This document shows positions 18,651-29,370 of a stretch of DNA of 64,000 nt, one piece after another; the first letter of the stretch is position 1, and every line of letters starts with the position of its first letter. This DNA comes from Phyllobacterium pellucidum (GTDB lineage Bacteria; Pseudomonadota; Alphaproteobacteria; Rhizobiales; Rhizobiaceae). A program made the translations under genes and the position numbers. The stretch spans positions 62,001 to 126,000 of the forward strand of contig NZ_JABUMX010000003.1 in assembly GCF_013327855.1 (NCBI RefSeq). Direction: 5' to 3'. The notes beneath the pieces are model-generated. The model was not told the DNA's origin. It was given only the letters and a program-made list of their open reading frames with translations, and did not search any database.

Positions 18651-19937
18651 CTAGCGGGATTCGGCCTTGTCGTCTTCCAGCGGACGGATGCGCAGGCGCG
18701 TGATGCGGTTTTTTTCCCGCCGCAAAATGGTGAAGCGCTTGCCGTGGAAGGTGAAGGCCTGCTTTTCCTTGGGGATGCTCTGCGTTTCGTGGATCACAAG
18801 CCCCGCGATGGTTGTGGCTTCAGCATCGGGCAGGTTCCAGTCGAGCGCGCGGTTGAGATCGCGAATCGGCACTGAACCGTCGACCAGCACTGAACCGTCA
18901 GGCTGCGGCCGGCAGCCCTGCACGTCGATATCGTGCTCATCGGCAATGTCGCCGACGATTTCCTCAAGGATGTCCTCAAGCGTGATCAATCCCTGAACAT
19001 CGCCATACTCATCGACGACGATCGCTATATGCGCCTTGCGCCGCAAGAACGCATTGAGCTGGTCCTGCAATGTGGTCGTATCGGGCACGAACCACGGCTT
19101 GGTCGCGACCTTCATGATGTTGATCTTCGCAAAGTCGCGGTCTGCGTCACGAATGGCCCGCACGAGGTCCTTGGCGTGGACGACACCAACTATATTGTCG
19201 CTCGCCCCCTTCCAGACCGGGATACGCGTGTGATGGCTCGCAAGAATCTCGCCGATCACCGTTTCGACCGGATCGTCGGCATTGACCGAATCCATGTCCG
19301 TGCGATGGATCATGACGTCATAGACTTCGAGCTCGCGCAGATCGAGCAGCCCGCCGATCTGGTCGCGGTCGCCTTTGACGACCGAGCCTTCCTTGTGCAG
19401 GAGTTCGACCGCGCCGCGCAGCTCTTCCTGCGCCGACAACATGGATGTTCCCGCAGCAAGGTTGATGCCGAAGGCGCCGAGCATCTTGCGCACGATCCAG
19501 TTGACGAGGTCAGAGATTGGGCCGAGCACGAAAACCGTGCCCTGGGCGAAACGCACGAGCGCAAGCGCGTGCCGATCCGGGCTCGCAACGGCCCATGATT
19601 TCGGCAGGACTTCGGCGAAGATGACAAGCATCACTGTCATGATCGCGGTCGCATAGGCGACACCGGCCTGCCCGAAGAGATCAAGCAGCATGCTTGTCGT
19701 CAGCGACGAGGCGAGGATGTTGATCAGGTTGTTGCCGATCAGCATGACGCCGATCAGCCGGTCGCGCTTTTCGATAAGATTGGCAACGATCTTCGCCCGG
19801 CTGTCGCCACGGTTGGCGAGGCGATGCATTCGCGCCCGCGATGCCGCTGTCAGCGCCGTTTCGGACCCGGCAAACAGTCCGGAGATCAGGATCAGACCGA
19901 AGATGACTCCGCAAAAGATCCAGATTTCCAGGGTCAT
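18651..19937 (-). CDS. CorC/HlyC-family (CNNM-like) transporter-associated protein
   Basis: The 428-residue protein has an N-terminal DUF21/CNNM membrane domain ([25 protein letters not shown], several hydrophobic segments to about residue 145), two CBS motifs in the middle and a C-terminal CorC_HlyC domain ([31 protein letters not shown]). The family is linked to Mg2+ or Co2+ efflux and metal resistance in the inner membrane. Its start overlaps the aroB stop by 4 bases (ATGA), making it the third gene of an aroK-aroB operon, a conserved order in Rhizobiales. Confidence 0.9.
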   Translation of the reverse strand: MTLEIWIFCGVIFGLILISGLFAGSETALTAASRARMHRLANRGDSRAKIVANLIEKRDRLIGVMLIGNNLINILASSLTTSMLLDLFGQAGVAYATAIMTVMLVIFAEVLPKSWAVASPDRHALALVRFAQGTVFVLGPISDLVNWIVRKMLGAFGINLAAGTSMLSAQEELRGAVELLHKEGSVVKGDRDQIGGLLDLRELEVYDVMIHRTDMDSVNADDPVETVIGEILASHHTRIPVWKGASDNIVGVVHAKDLVRAIRDADRDFAKINIMKVATKPWFVPDTTTLQDQLNAFLRRKAHIAIVVDEYGDVQGLITLEDILEEIVGDIADEHDIDVQGCRPQPDGSVLVDGSVPIRDLNRALDWNLPDAEATTIAGLVIHETQSIPKEKQAFTFHGKRFTILRREKNRITRLRIRPLEDDKAESR

Positions 19938-21064
19938 CTTTGCTGCTTCTCCTGCAAAAAACTCAATACGGCGGATGCCGGCACGTCCTTGGCTATGAAA
20001 GACTGGCCGATTCCCCGCGTGAGTATGAAGGTAAGCGCACCGCGCGCCACCTTCTTGTCCTGGGCAATATATTCCATCAGCCTTCCGGCGGGTGGCAAAT
20101 CACCCGGTATTTCGTGGATTGATGTCGGAAGGCCGACCATGCGCAAATGCGTTTCAACCCGCGCGGCGTCGTCGGGGCTCGCCAGGTTCATCTTGGCCGA
20201 AAACTGATGGGCAAGGACCATGCCTATCGCTACAGCCTCGCCGTGCACCAGCCTCGAAGAATCATAGTGCGTTGCCGTTTCAAGCGCGTGCCCGAACGTA
20301 TGGCCGAGATTGAGCAAGGCCCGGTCACCGGTTTCCCGCTCGTCGCGGGCCACCACGTCCGCTTTGGACCGGCAGGAGACGGCGATCGCCTCCGTCCGCT
20401 CCGGACCGCCTTCGAAGATGCCGCGCCAGTTCTTTTCGAGCCACGCGAAGAAATCGGGCCGGTCGATCAGGCCGTATTTGGCAACTTCCGCATAACCGGC
20501 GCGGAACTCGCGTGGCGACAGCGTGTCGAGAACATCCGTATCGGCAAGGACAAGCTGCGGCTGGTAGAACAGGCCGACGAGGTTTTTGCCGTGGATGGTA
20601 TTGATGCCGGTCTTGCCGCCGACAGAGGAATCGACCTGCGCGAGAAGCGAGGTCGGCATCTGGATGAATCCCATGCCGCGGCGGGCGATGCCCGCAGCAA
20701 AGCCGGCGAGATCACCGATGACCCCGCCGCCGAAGGCAATCACAATGTCGCCGCGCTCAAGTCGCGCCGAAAGGATAGCGTTGGTCACCGTCTCGAGCGT
20801 GGCAAATCCCTTGGACTTTTCGCCCGGTGCAACGATGATCGGCGTCACGTGAACGCCCGCTGCGTTGAGACTGTGCGTAAGGCGTTCAAGGTGCAGGCCG
20901 GCCACCGTTTCGTCGCTGACGATGGCAACGCGCATGGCGTCGGTCCGATCGGCGATCTCACGACCGGCGCGCTCGATAAGCCCCGAGCCGATGACAATAT
21001 CATACGAGCGGTCCCCGAGCTTGACGGGAACGATCGTTGGCGCTGCGGCGGATGCTTCCGTCAT
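19934..21064 (-). CDS. aroB: 3-dehydroquinate synthase
   Basis: The 376-residue enzyme of the shikimate pathway converts DAHP to 3-dehydroquinate with NAD and a divalent metal. The NAD-binding [14 protein letters not shown] lies at about residues 111-124, followed by [33 protein letters not shown] and HGEAVAIGM supply metal-binding histidines. Length is normal. It overlaps both aroK and the CorC-like gene by 4 bases. Confidence 0.95.
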   Translation of the reverse strand: MTEASAAAPTIVPVKLGDRSYDIVIGSGLIERAGREIADRTDAMRVAIVSDETVAGLHLERLTHSLNAAGVHVTPIIVAPGEKSKGFATLETVTNAILSARLERGDIVIAFGGGVIGDLAGFAAGIARRGMGFIQMPTSLLAQVDSSVGGKTGINTIHGKNLVGLFYQPQLVLADTDVLDTLSPREFRAGYAEVAKYGLIDRPDFFAWLEKNWRGIFEGGPERTEAIAVSCRSKADVVARDERETGDRALLNLGHTFGHALETATHYDSSRLVHGEAVAIGMVLAHQFSAKMNLASPDDAARVETHLRMVGLPTSIHEIPGDLPPAGRLMEYIAQDKKVARGALTFILTRGIGQSFIAKDVPASAVLSFLQEKQQR

Positions 21065-21684
21065 TTACTCTTTTCCTCACCGGTCATCACCACGCCGCCG
21101 AGGTGCTCGGCAATTGCCTGCATCGCCTCAAGCGCGATGATCTCTTTCTTTTCTTCGCGCGAATTGATCGTCAGATCGGCCCGGGCATAGATCGGATAGC
21201 GCTCGGTCATCAACCGCTCCATCACGCCGCGCGGGTTGTCGTTCTTGAGAAGCGGCCGGTTCTGCTTGCGCGCCACGCGCTGCATCAGCACATCGAGCTC
21301 GGCCTTCAGCCAAAGCGAAACCCCCTCCGAGGCGATAGCCCGCCGCGTCTGGTCGTTCATATAGGCGCCGCCGCCGGTCGCAAGCACGATCGGTCCATCC
21401 TCCAGCATGCGGGCAATTACCCGCCGCTCGAGGTCGCGGAACTCGGCCTCGCCATAGGCTTCGAAGAGTTCCGGGATCGTCATGGTCGAGACCTTTTCGA
21501 TCTCGTGATCGGCGTCGAAGAAGGGCAGTTCGACCAATGCGGCAAGCTTTTTGCCGACCGTCGACTTGCCGGCGCCCATCAGCCCGATGAGCACGATGGA
21601 TTTGTGCCCAAGGCGCTCGCGGATGGACCTTGCAGTCTCTGATACGTCCGTATGTTCTACTTGGTCTTCAGTGGTGTTCATCAT
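21061..21684 (-). CDS. aroK: Shikimate kinase
   Basis: The product has about 207 residues from ATG 21684, with a second ATG directly after it; neither has an obvious ribosome-binding site. It phosphorylates shikimate. The P-loop GLMGAGKST lies at about residues 34-42, followed by [18 protein letters not shown] and ATGGGAYM, the standard shikimate-kinase motifs. An N-terminal extension of some 25 residues before the kinase domain is usual in Rhizobiales. It is the first gene of the aroK-aroB-corC group; its upstream region faces the small-protein/xerD pair. Confidence 0.94.
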   Translation of the reverse strand: MMNTTEDQVEHTDVSETARSIRERLGHKSIVLIGLMGAGKSTVGKKLAALVELPFFDADHEIEKVSTMTIPELFEAYGEAEFRDLERRVIARMLEDGPIVLATGGGAYMNDQTRRAIASEGVSLWLKAELDVLMQRVARKQNRPLLKNDNPRGVMERLMTERYPIYARADLTINSREEKKEIIALEAMQAIAEHLGGVVMTGEEKSK

Positions 21685-21815
21685 TGCGTATCGACAGGAA
21701 AACTCTGTTTTCGTCAAGCAAACTATAGTGGTCCTGCCCTTCTTGCCAGTTTCATGAAATCATAAGGTTTCGACGGCAGGATTATGGAACCTCAAATCTG
21801 ACCTATGAAGCGAAA

Positions 21816-21977
21816 ATGCCTACCCTGACACGATTGATCCTTGTCCTCGCGATCCTCGCCGGGCTCGTCTATGCCGGCATGGTCGCGCTCGTGACCTTCG
21901 TGCATCCCAAGCAGACCGAAATGACCATTCGCATTCCAAGCGAGAAGCTCAACCCGAAGCCCGACCAGAAGAAGTGA
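21816..21977 (+). CDS. 53-residue single-pass membrane protein upstream of xerD
   Basis: This short open frame (ATG 21816, TGA 21975-21977) encodes 53 residues: MPTLTRLI, a hydrophobic helix of about 22 residues ([20 protein letters not shown]), then a polar tail ([18 protein letters not shown]). It ends 4 bases before the xerD start, so the two are probably co-translated. The predicted topology is a small inner-membrane protein with a basic tail. From memory, similar short proteins precede xerD in other Rhizobiales, but this was not checked. Function is unknown. Confidence 0.72.
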   Translation: MPTLTRLILVLAILAGLVYAGMVALVTFVHPKQTEMTIRIPSEKLNPKPDQKK

Positions 21978-21981
21978 CGCC

Positions 21982-22908
21982 ATGCGCGCTGCCGCCGCCA
22001 TTGAAACATTTCTCGAAATGATGAGTGCCGAACGCGGCGCCGCCCGGAACACACTCGAATCCTATCGGCGCGATCTCGAAGACGCAGCCGCCTTCAGCGC
22101 GGCGGCTGGCGAGCAGCTGACGGATGCCGCCAATGCGACGGTTCGCGCTTATCTTGACGATATTTCGGCCCGTGGTTTCGCAGCGACCTCGCAGGCCCGC
22201 CGGCTCTCGGCGCTGCGCCAGTTCTTTCGCTTTCTGTATACGGAAAATCTCCGGGGTGATGATCCAACGAGCACGCTCGATGCCCCCAAGAAGGAGCGGG
22301 CGCTTCCTAAAATCATGAGCGAGGCGGATGTCGAGAAACTGCTTGGGCGCGCCGAGCTTGAAACGAACGATCCGCAGGCCTCCGGTGCATCGCCGATGCA
22401 GGCCCTGCGCTTGCATGCTCTCCTCGAAATCCTCTATGCAACGGGCCTGCGCGTTTCCGAGCTTGTCGGATTGCCGGTGGCTGTCGCCCGGCAGGACAGC
22501 CGGTTCTTGATGGTGCGCGGCAAGGGCTCGAAAGACCGGATGGTACCGCTTTCGACAAAGGCGCGCGATGCCATGAACCGCTACCTCGCCGCCCGTGATG
22601 CACAGCCCAATCTTGCCGACAATTCCTGGCTCTTTCCCGCTGTTTCCGAAACTGGCTTTCTGGCGCGGCAGGTTTTTGCCCGCGAGTTGAAAGGGCTGGC
22701 GGCCCGCGCCGGGCTAAAAACCTCCGCGATCTCGCCGCACGTCCTGCGCCACGCCTTCGCCAGCCACCTCCTCCAGAACGGCGCCGACTTGCGGGCTGTC
22801 CAGCAATTGCTGGGTCATTCCGACATTGCGACGACCCAAATTTACACGCATGTGATGGAAGAACGCCTGCACAGGCTTGTCACGGAGCATCACCCTCTGG
22901 CAGACTAG
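21982..22908 (+). CDS. xerD: Site-specific tyrosine recombinase XerD
   Basis: The 308-residue protein has an N-terminal SAM-like core-binding domain (about 1-95) and a C-terminal catalytic domain with the family residues: R157 in [10 protein letters not shown]253 and R256 in [12 protein letters not shown]279 in LLGHSDI and the nucleophile Y288 in TTQIYTHV. XerC/XerD resolve chromosome dimers at dif. Length, context beside aroK and lack of mobile-element neighbours point to the housekeeping enzyme rather than an island integrase. Confidence 0.93.
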   Translation: MRAAAAIETFLEMMSAERGAARNTLESYRRDLEDAAAFSAAAGEQLTDAANATVRAYLDDISARGFAATSQARRLSALRQFFRFLYTENLRGDDPTSTLDAPKKERALPKIMSEADVEKLLGRAELETNDPQASGASPMQALRLHALLEILYATGLRVSELVGLPVAVARQDSRFLMVRGKGSKDRMVPLSTKARDAMNRYLAARDAQPNLADNSWLFPAVSETGFLARQVFARELKGLAARAGLKTSAISPHVLRHAFASHLLQNGADLRAVQQLLGHSDIATTQIYTHVMEERLHRLVTEHHPLAD

Positions 22909-22946
22909 GGAGAAGGGCGAAAAAGCATTCAACCAGAGGTCTGTCC

Positions 22947-23459
22947 ATGTGGCACTTGTTGAAGAAGATGATCACCCGACCGGAGCCGCCGCCCGCCGAG
23001 GCCGACGGCGAAGTGATGCATTTTCATGATCGGGGCTTCACCCGCACCAGCCACCTCACCCGCTCCATGGGCTGGCGGCAAAGCTGGAGCTGGAACGAGG
23101 TAACCGCCTTCGGCTTTACCTTTACGCCCGCCATGTTTCCCGACCCGTGGTTTGGCGACTATATGGAAAGCCAATGGTTCTTTACCGTCGATGACGGCGA
23201 GCGCAAGGAACACATCTACTTCGATGTCACCTGGCTCGATCTTGACCGCCTGCCTCCCGGCCTTCTCGATCGTATGCCGGACCTTGACCTCGACATGTTG
23301 CGTGAAGGGTTGCAAACCGCAGCTTTGGGCCCGCGCCATTTTGCTGGCGAAGGCCGCTGGATCGGTTGGCAACACGCAGAACCGAAACCGAGGCGGCGCA
23401 AGACTGCCGCGCCGCCAAGGCCGCCGAAGCTTGCAAGGCGCAAGCCCGCGGCGAAGTAG
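22947..23459 (+). CDS. Conserved-looking protein of unknown function, basic C-terminal tail
   Basis: The 170-residue cytosolic protein starts after AGAGG. It is rich in aromatic residues (MGWRQSWSWNEVTAFGFTFTP, DPWFGDYMESQWFFTV, IYFDVTWLDLDRLPPGL) and ends with a Pro/Lys/Arg-rich tail. The codon pattern and the good ribosome-binding site support translation. A long opposite-strand frame over the same DNA also covers accA and is a shadow. No family was recognised. It lies between xerD and accA on the same strand. Confidence 0.68.
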   Translation: MWHLLKKMITRPEPPPAEADGEVMHFHDRGFTRTSHLTRSMGWRQSWSWNEVTAFGFTFTPAMFPDPWFGDYMESQWFFTVDDGERKEHIYFDVTWLDLDRLPPGLLDRMPDLDLDMLREGLQTAALGPRHFAGEGRWIGWQHAEPKPRRRKTAAPPRPPKLARRKPAAK

Positions 23460-23591
23460 CACCACACCTTCGCCTGAATTCCCCCCAATAAGTTGCGCCG
23501 CCGGCGCGCCGTTCGGCCATGTTTCTTGACATGCGCCTCGGCAACAGCCAGTTAGAGCAAAATTCACCGTTTGCAGGCAGACATCTCGTCC

Positions 23592-24545
23592 ATGTACAAC
23601 TACCTTGATTTTGAGAAACCGGTTGCCGATCTCGATGGCAAGATCCTCGAGCTCAAGAAGCTCGCCGAAGAAGGCGACGCGCTCGATACCAATGACGAGA
23701 TCGCACGGCTGGAAAAAAGGTCGGCCGAGGCCCTGCGCGATCTCTACCGCAAGCTTACGCCCTGGCAGAAGGCGCAGATCGCCCGCCATCCGGACCGTCC
23801 GCATTGCGTGGACTATATTTCCAAGCTCTTTACCGACTTCACGCCCCTTGCCGGGGACCGCAATTTTGCCGACGACGATGCAGTGCAGGCCGGCCTTGCC
23901 CGTTTCAACGGCCAGGCAGTCGCCGTAATCGGTCAGGAAAAGGGCAACGACACCAAGTCGCGCCTCAAGCACAATTTCGGCATGGCCATGCCCGAAGGCT
24001 ACCGCAAGGCCGTGCGCATCATGGAACTTGCCGACCGCTTCCAATTGCCGGTGCTGACCCTCGTCGATACGGCCGGCGCCTTTCCGGGCATTGCCGCCGA
24101 GGAACGCGGCCAGGCGGAAGCCATTGCCCGCTCCACCGCGGCGTGCCTCAACCTGAAAGTGCCGGTCGTCTCCGTCATCATCGGTGAAGGCGGGTCCGGC
24201 GGCGCCATCGCCATCGCCACGGCGAACCGCGTCTACATGCTCGAACATTCGATCTATTCGGTCATTTCGCCGGAAGGGGCAGCCTCAATTCTCTGGCACG
24301 ATTCGACGCGCGCCAAGGATGCGGCAACCTCGATGCGCATTACGGCGCAGGATCTCTACGAACTGAAGATCATAGACGGCATCATCCCCGAGCCCATGGG
24401 CGGTGCGCACCGCGGCAAGGACGCCGCCATCGAGGCGACCGGCAACATCATCAACGTCGCCCTCAAATCCATGGGCAACATGGACGGCGACGCACTGCGC
24501 CAGGATCGCCGCGACAAATATCTCTCGATCGGCCGCAATCTTTAG
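23592..24545 (+). CDS. accA: Acetyl-CoA carboxylase carboxyltransferase subunit alpha
   Basis: The product has 317 residues from ATG 23592 ([14 protein letters not shown]), matching the usual length of about 319. With AccD it transfers the carboxyl group from carboxybiotin to acetyl-CoA, the first step of fatty acid synthesis. Motifs include [48 protein letters not shown] and [14 protein letters not shown]. The gene stands alone and has a likely terminator at 24701-24724. Confidence 0.96.
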   Translation: MYNYLDFEKPVADLDGKILELKKLAEEGDALDTNDEIARLEKRSAEALRDLYRKLTPWQKAQIARHPDRPHCVDYISKLFTDFTPLAGDRNFADDDAVQAGLARFNGQAVAVIGQEKGNDTKSRLKHNFGMAMPEGYRKAVRIMELADRFQLPVLTLVDTAGAFPGIAAEERGQAEAIARSTAACLNLKVPVVSVIIGEGGSGGAIAIATANRVYMLEHSIYSVISPEGAASILWHDSTRAKDAATSMRITAQDLYELKIIDGIIPEPMGGAHRGKDAAIEATGNIINVALKSMGNMDGDALRQDRRDKYLSIGRNL

Positions 24546-24700
24546 AGCGTTTCTCTCCAAGCAGTAGGCGCTCAAGCTCCTCGCCTTCGACCTTTGATTG
24601 AGCAACGGCCGCTTGTCTCCGGGCTTTTTTTGCGCTGCGCTTCACCGCATGCTGCAGCGAATTTGCTAAGTCGCCGAACAATCCGCGCCGCGACCGCACT

Positions 24701-24724
24701 GCCGAAAATAGTTTCGGTTTTTTT
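24701..24724 (+). terminator. Intrinsic terminator after accA
   Basis: CCGAAA pairs with TTTCGG around an ATAG loop and is followed directly by seven T residues. It lies about 155 bases after accA and just before the tRNA-Arg promoter, so it separates the two units. Confidence 0.7.
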
Positions 24725-24734
24725 ACGAAGCAGC

Positions 24735-24763
24735 TTGCAATTCGTTTCCCAACCCATTACGAA
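24735..24763 (+). promoter_or_regulatory. Candidate tRNA-Arg promoter
   Basis: TTGCAA at 24735-24740 and TACGAA at 24758-24763 are separated by 17 bases, about 35 bases upstream of the mature tRNA-Arg 5' end. Confidence 0.45.
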
Positions 24764-24797
24764 CCGCGCTGCGCAGACGAACGCGCATAAGTGGTAC

Positions 24798-24874
24798 GCG
24801 CCCGTAGCTCAGCTGGATAGAGCACCAGACTACGAATCTGGGGGTCAGAGGTTCGAATCCTTTCGGGCGCGCCA
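24798..24874 (+). tRNA. tRNA-Arg (anticodon ACG)
   Basis: The 77-base gene folds as a full cloverleaf: acceptor GCGCCCG pairs with CGGGCGC, the D-arm has AGCTCAGCTGGATAGAGC, the anticodon stem is CCAGA/TCTGG with loop CTACGAA (ACG at 24832-24834), the T-arm has GGTTCGAATCC, and CCA is encoded. The ACG anticodon (wobble inosine) reads CGU, CGC and CGA. A visibly AT-richer segment with decayed glycan genes starts right after it, which suggests an integration site. Confidence 0.95.
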
Positions 24875-25114
24875 TTCTTTCAATATGATCCAATTATAGT
24901 TGTGATGGCCACTGTGGGCGCAAGCCCGATTTCGCAGGGCCTTTGCCGGTAACGAACGGTAGCGTCTTGCTGCTTTCATACAGCAGGATACGGATAGCCT
25001 TTGCTTCGATCAGCTAACCTTCAGTTTTAAATTGATCGTCGCCCTAATGACCTTATTCCGCGGCTTACGCAAAAGGGCACGACCTGGACAAAATTTTGCG
25101 GCTGCAGGTATAGT

Positions 25115-25924
25115 CTAAAAGTACGTTAGTTTTCGATGGCGGACTTTATGTGGAAACAATTCCGTGTGATCGCCAATTTCTCGCAAAGACCAACCTTGGG
25201 ATCTGAGCATCATCGGGATTGCTCGTTCAAGCACGTGGCCGTAAGTTCCGTCCCTTTGCCCGCGTTCCTTCTCAAACTGATCAAGGTCGACATTGGAAAG
25301 AATGCTGTTGGCACACTGCGACCGTATCCAGAACATGGTTCCCGCATAGAAACCAAGGTCAACAGAGGCCGGCTCTGAACCTGCCGATCTTATAAATTTA
25401 AATACTCGTCTCTGGTTTGAGCCCCAATATCCCAGATCGCTGACATAGGACCCGCTCGCGCCAATCATCGCCAATTTTGGCGAATTGCCGAATTCATTGA
25501 CGATCTTTTGGACGCCTGCTTCAGAGGGAATAAGTTCATTTAGCAGATCGCGTCTCCATTTCTCGCCGGATGGAGAATAGAGACTGCGCTTCCCGTGAAT
25601 TTTCAGGATGGGTAGATCGTCGGGCAATTTGAGAAGAGCGAGCACCCTGAGGAAGGGCAAGACATCCCGCCCCTTGTTTTCGGTGGCCAATACGTCAAGT
25701 GAGACCTTGCATCTTTTCCACCTGGATTTGAATGCTGACAACACTAATGGATTGGACGACGTGACATAGATCTGGGCGGTGTCTGGCACCCGATCGAGCA
25801 CGCAGATGAGTTCGTCCACCACCTCCTCATAGTGGCAATGACAAATAACAATGACCGGAAACTCGCTTGTCTCCTCTAGGTCCGGCCTGGGTGATTCATT
25901 AATTGACAACTGAGCTATCTCCAC
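25115..25924 (-). CDS. RgpF-domain protein (rhamnan/surface polysaccharide synthesis F family)
   Basis: The 269-residue protein matches the RgpF family: PVIVICHCHYEEVVDELICVLDRVP, IYVTSSN, NKGRDVLPFLRVLALL, KIHGKRSLYSPSGEKWRRDLLNELI and ASVDLGFYAGTMFWIRS. RgpF-type proteins occur in rhamnose-containing polysaccharide and O-antigen clusters. Here it is isolated, with no neighbouring sugar or transport genes, in sequence clearly poorer in GC than the flanks. The C-terminus (LFPHKVRHRKLTYF) looks natural. It was probably acquired by transfer and may be a survivor of a larger cluster; whether it is still useful is unknown. Confidence 0.78.
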   Translation of the reverse strand: MEIAQLSINESPRPDLEETSEFPVIVICHCHYEEVVDELICVLDRVPDTAQIYVTSSNPLVLSAFKSRWKRCKVSLDVLATENKGRDVLPFLRVLALLKLPDDLPILKIHGKRSLYSPSGEKWRRDLLNELIPSEAGVQKIVNEFGNSPKLAMIGASGSYVSDLGYWGSNQRRVFKFIRSAGSEPASVDLGFYAGTMFWIRSQCANSILSNVDLDQFEKERGQRDGTYGHVLERAIPMMLRSQGWSLREIGDHTELFPHKVRHRKLTYF

Positions 25925-26200
25925 AAGACCACAAAGAACCGTTTAACGACAACCTATTTGGTTAGTCGCCAATACTTCACAAGACCGCACTGTTACTCGA
26001 TTTTTCAACGTAGTGACGAATCCCGTCACATCTGTCAAACCGTAATCACTGGTGAACCGCGATTCACAACCCGCTTTCAAGCCTTTTTCCAAGCGCGCAA
26101 ATGTATCCCATCTTGTGATGTTCCAGCTACACCAATGTTAAACGGGCTGCCCCATCTTGACACACCATCACACCGATCTCGTGAAAAAGTTCGCGTCGTA
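25925..26200. other. Non-coding remnant between glycan-gene relics
   Basis: No convincing gene is seen in this stretch. It is AT-richer than the flanks and contains an 88-residue open frame on the + strand (25958-26224) without a ribosome-binding site or recognisable family. It probably represents debris of a deleted polysaccharide cluster plus the promoter region of the RgpF-domain gene. Confidence 0.45.
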
Positions 26201-26232
26201 AAGTCCCTTCAATCTCTCAATTGAAGGGACTT
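26201..26232. repeat. Perfect 13-bp inverted repeat with 6-base loop
   Basis: AAGTCCCTTCAAT at 26201-26213 is exactly reversed and complemented at 26220-26232, leaving the loop CTCTCA. There is no T-tract on either side, so it is not a classical terminator. The TTG that would start the downstream orphan frame lies inside the right arm. Confidence 0.85.
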
Positions 26233-26457
26233 GGGTCGGTAACCGCAGAAAACGATGCGCTTGGGAAGGCGCTCGGTGAACGCAACGAACAAGTGCAAGG
26301 CCTCGTTTCAAACGCCGCAGCCCTTGAGCAAACAATTGCACAATTACAATTCGACACAGCAAGGCAAGACGGCGAACTACGAGAATTACGGAATTCAACG
26401 TCTTGGAAACTGACGGGCCCCCTTAGATTTTTCGGACGCCTGATCGGTCGCGGTTAG
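26221..26457 (+). pseudogene. Orphan C-terminal fragment of a coiled-coil glycosyltransferase/methyltransferase
   Basis: The 78-residue frame has only a TTG start and reads as a coiled coil (ENDALGKALGERNEQVQGLV, LEQTIAQLQ) ending in NSTSWKLTGPLRFFGRLIGR. The 'SWKLT-PLR' ending is a recurrent tail of large O-antigen and polysaccharide glycosyltransferases or methyltransferases in Rhizobiales, where it follows a coiled coil. The catalytic part is missing: the frame is closed by a TGA at 26182 and nothing upstream resembles it. It is most likely a deletion remnant of the same cluster that supplied the RgpF-domain gene. Confidence 0.62.
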
Positions 26458-26624
26458 TGAACGCTCTCATCGATGGGCAATCGAGACTGACTTCCCGCCG
26501 AGCCCGGTGACGCGGGTATCGCACGCGAACCTGGAAAGGCCGTACAAGCCTTCCTTGAAACGCGCGAGCCACCAGCTTCTGATTACAACAGTGCCGGCGA
26601 GCCTCGAAGATAACGATGGCAAGG

Positions 26625-27641
26625 TCAGACGCGGAGCATCGTCTTGATTGCCCGGCGTTCGTCCATGGCCTTGTAGCCTTCCGCGACATCGGCAAGGGGA
26701 AGCGTCAAGTCAAACACCTTGCCGGGATTGATCTTGCGGGTAAGCACGAGGTCCATCAGGTGCGGCAGGAAGCGGCGGACCGGGGCCGGGCCTCCGAGCA
26801 TCCCAACCTGCGCGAAGAACAACGACTGACCATCAAACTGCACGCCGTGCGGCACACCGACATAGCCGATCATCGAGCCGGGACGCGCCACCTGCAGCGC
26901 CTGGTTCATCGACTCCTGCGTGCCGACGCATTCAAGGACGGAGTCGGCGCCAACCTTTTTGGTTAGCTGCTTGATCCGCGCAATACCTTCCTCGCCGCGC
27001 TCCGAAACTATGTCGGTCGCGCCATATTCGAGGGCGAGGTCCTGGCGCGTCTTGTGGCGGCTCATGATGATGATGCGACCGGCTTCCATCTGCTTTGCGG
27101 CCAGCACGCCCATCAATCCGACAGCACCGTCGCCGACGACCACCACCGTCGATCCCGGCTGCACGCGCGCCGCATCCGCGGCGTACCAGCCGGTTCCGAG
27201 CACATCCGAAACCGCAAGCAGGCTTGGGATCAGGTCTTCCTCCGGCTGCGACTCAGTGGCGACGAGTGTGCCATCGGCAAGCGGGACGCGGGCATAGGGG
27301 GACTGCGCACCAATCATGAACTCGCGCTGCTCGCAGGACGACTGAAAGCCGAACCGGCAGTGCGGGCAGGTATTGTCGGAGATTACGAACGAGCCGACGA
27401 CAAACTGGCCAGGCCTGACGGTCTTCACATCGCTACCGACCTCTACCACCACGCCGCAGTATTCATGGCCCATCGCCAGCGGCGCCGTCACCTCGTTGGC
27501 ACCGCGATAGGGCCACAGGTCCGAACCGCAGACGCAGCTGGCCGACAACTTGATGACGGCGTCGGTGGGCTTTTCGATTTTGGGCTCGGGCCGTTCCTCG
27601 AAGCGAACGTCGCCAGGGCCGTAGAGCATCGTTCCAAACAT
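26625..27641 (-). CDS. Zinc-dependent alcohol dehydrogenase family protein
   Basis: The 338-residue medium-chain dehydrogenase has catalytic zinc ligands in CVCGSDLWPYRG and MGHEYCGVV, and a structural-zinc lobe NTCPHCRFGFQSSCEQ. The nucleotide-binding motif is VVVVGDGAVGLMGVLAAKQM (about residues 167-186). It oxidises or reduces an alcohol/aldehyde with NAD(P); the substrate is unknown. It lies 168 bases downstream of the aldo/keto reductase gene on the same strand, in a redox cluster controlled by the divergent LysR gene at 29371. Confidence 0.9.
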   Translation of the reverse strand: MFGTMLYGPGDVRFEERPEPKIEKPTDAVIKLSASCVCGSDLWPYRGANEVTAPLAMGHEYCGVVVEVGSDVKTVRPGQFVVGSFVISDNTCPHCRFGFQSSCEQREFMIGAQSPYARVPLADGTLVATESQPEEDLIPSLLAVSDVLGTGWYAADAARVQPGSTVVVVGDGAVGLMGVLAAKQMEAGRIIIMSRHKTRQDLALEYGATDIVSERGEEGIARIKQLTKKVGADSVLECVGTQESMNQALQVARPGSMIGYVGVPHGVQFDGQSLFFAQVGMLGGPAPVRRFLPHLMDLVLTRKINPGKVFDLTLPLADVAEGYKAMDERRAIKTMLRV

Positions 27642-27809
27642 GACGTGTCCTTTCGTCTACTCTTGTTCTGAGGGTACTCCATCACCATGCGAATGTCAGG
27701 CGAAAGCCTCTAAAGCAGGTGACTTGCCTAAACACGGCTGGCCCGCGGACTTTCACGGCGGGGGGCCATCGACACACCCCGCCTTTAAATTGCTTGCGTG
27801 GCGCGTGCG

Positions 27810-28841
<1,032 letters not shown>

Positions 28842-29255
28842 TCATTGCGGCGCGCCCTTGCCCGCGCCGTATTCCTCGTCGGTAACGTGTTGCAGCCAGT
28901 CGACGGCCTTGCCATCCAGAGATTCCTGAACAGCGATGTGGGTCATCGCAGTATCGGGGGCCGCGCCGTGCCAGTGCTTTTCGCCGGGGGCGAAGCGCAC
29001 GACATCGCCAGGGCGGATGTCTTCGATCGGCCCGCCTTCGCGCTGGACACGCCCGTATCCGGCGGTGACGATCAGCATCTGGCCGAGTGGATGGGTGTGC
29101 CACGCGGTGCGGGCGCCGGGCTCGAACGTTACGGCATTGGCTGCAGCCCTTGAGGGGTCTGCGACAGCGAAGAGCGGGTCCACGCGCACCGTGCCCGTGA
29201 ACCAGTCGCTAGGTCCTTTGGCAGAGGGCTGCGTTCCGGCGCGGATGATTTCCAT
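28842..29255 (-). CDS. Small cupin-domain protein
   Basis: The product has 137 residues from ATG 29255 with AGGAG 6 bases upstream. Cupin motif 1 is [23 protein letters not shown] and motif 2 is [19 protein letters not shown], giving His/Glu-type metal ligands. Proteins of this type, often labelled carboxymuconolactone-decarboxylase-associated or quercetin-like cupins, accompany aldo/keto reductases and LysR regulators in many proteobacteria. It is first in the row cupin, aldo/keto reductase, alcohol dehydrogenase and faces the LysR gene across 115 bases. Confidence 0.87.
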   Translation of the reverse strand: MEIIRAGTQPSAKGPSDWFTGTVRVDPLFAVADPSRAAANAVTFEPGARTAWHTHPLGQMLIVTAGYGRVQREGGPIEDIRPGDVVRFAPGEKHWHGAAPDTAMTHIAVQESLDGKAVDWLQHVTDEEYGAGKGAPQ

Positions 29256-29329
29256 GATGACTCCTTGCGCCGGGGGAAGGTGGTCCCAACGCTTCACAGC
29301 CAAAATAGTCCTCACAGTATTTTTCAACT

Positions 29330-29343
29330 AGATGATATTATCT
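29330..29343. promoter_or_regulatory. Candidate LysR operator
   Basis: AGATGATATTATCT is a 14-base near-perfect palindrome containing a T-N11-A-compatible core. It lies in the intergenic region between the divergent cupin and LysR genes, about 28 bases before the LysR start. This is the position expected for an autoregulatory LysR site. Confidence 0.4.
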
Positions 29344-29370
29344 GCATGTCCTTATGAATGAGATTCAGTA

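Noticed and set aside
21982..22908. Integrase of a mobile element
   Set aside because: Length, motifs and conserved context (next to aroK) fit housekeeping XerD, and no attachment repeats or cargo genes lie nearby.
22929..24248. 439-residue open frame opposite the 170-residue gene and accA
   Set aside because: It overlaps the certain accA gene and has no recognisable motif; it is a shadow frame.
25958..26224. 88-residue + strand frame in the glycan relic
   Set aside because: There is no ribosome-binding site, the composition is odd and no family fits; it is probably debris.
24798..26624. Duplicate of the tRNA-Arg 3' end marking an island border
   Set aside because: No repeat of the T-arm/acceptor sequence was seen downstream by eye up to about 27.8 kb.
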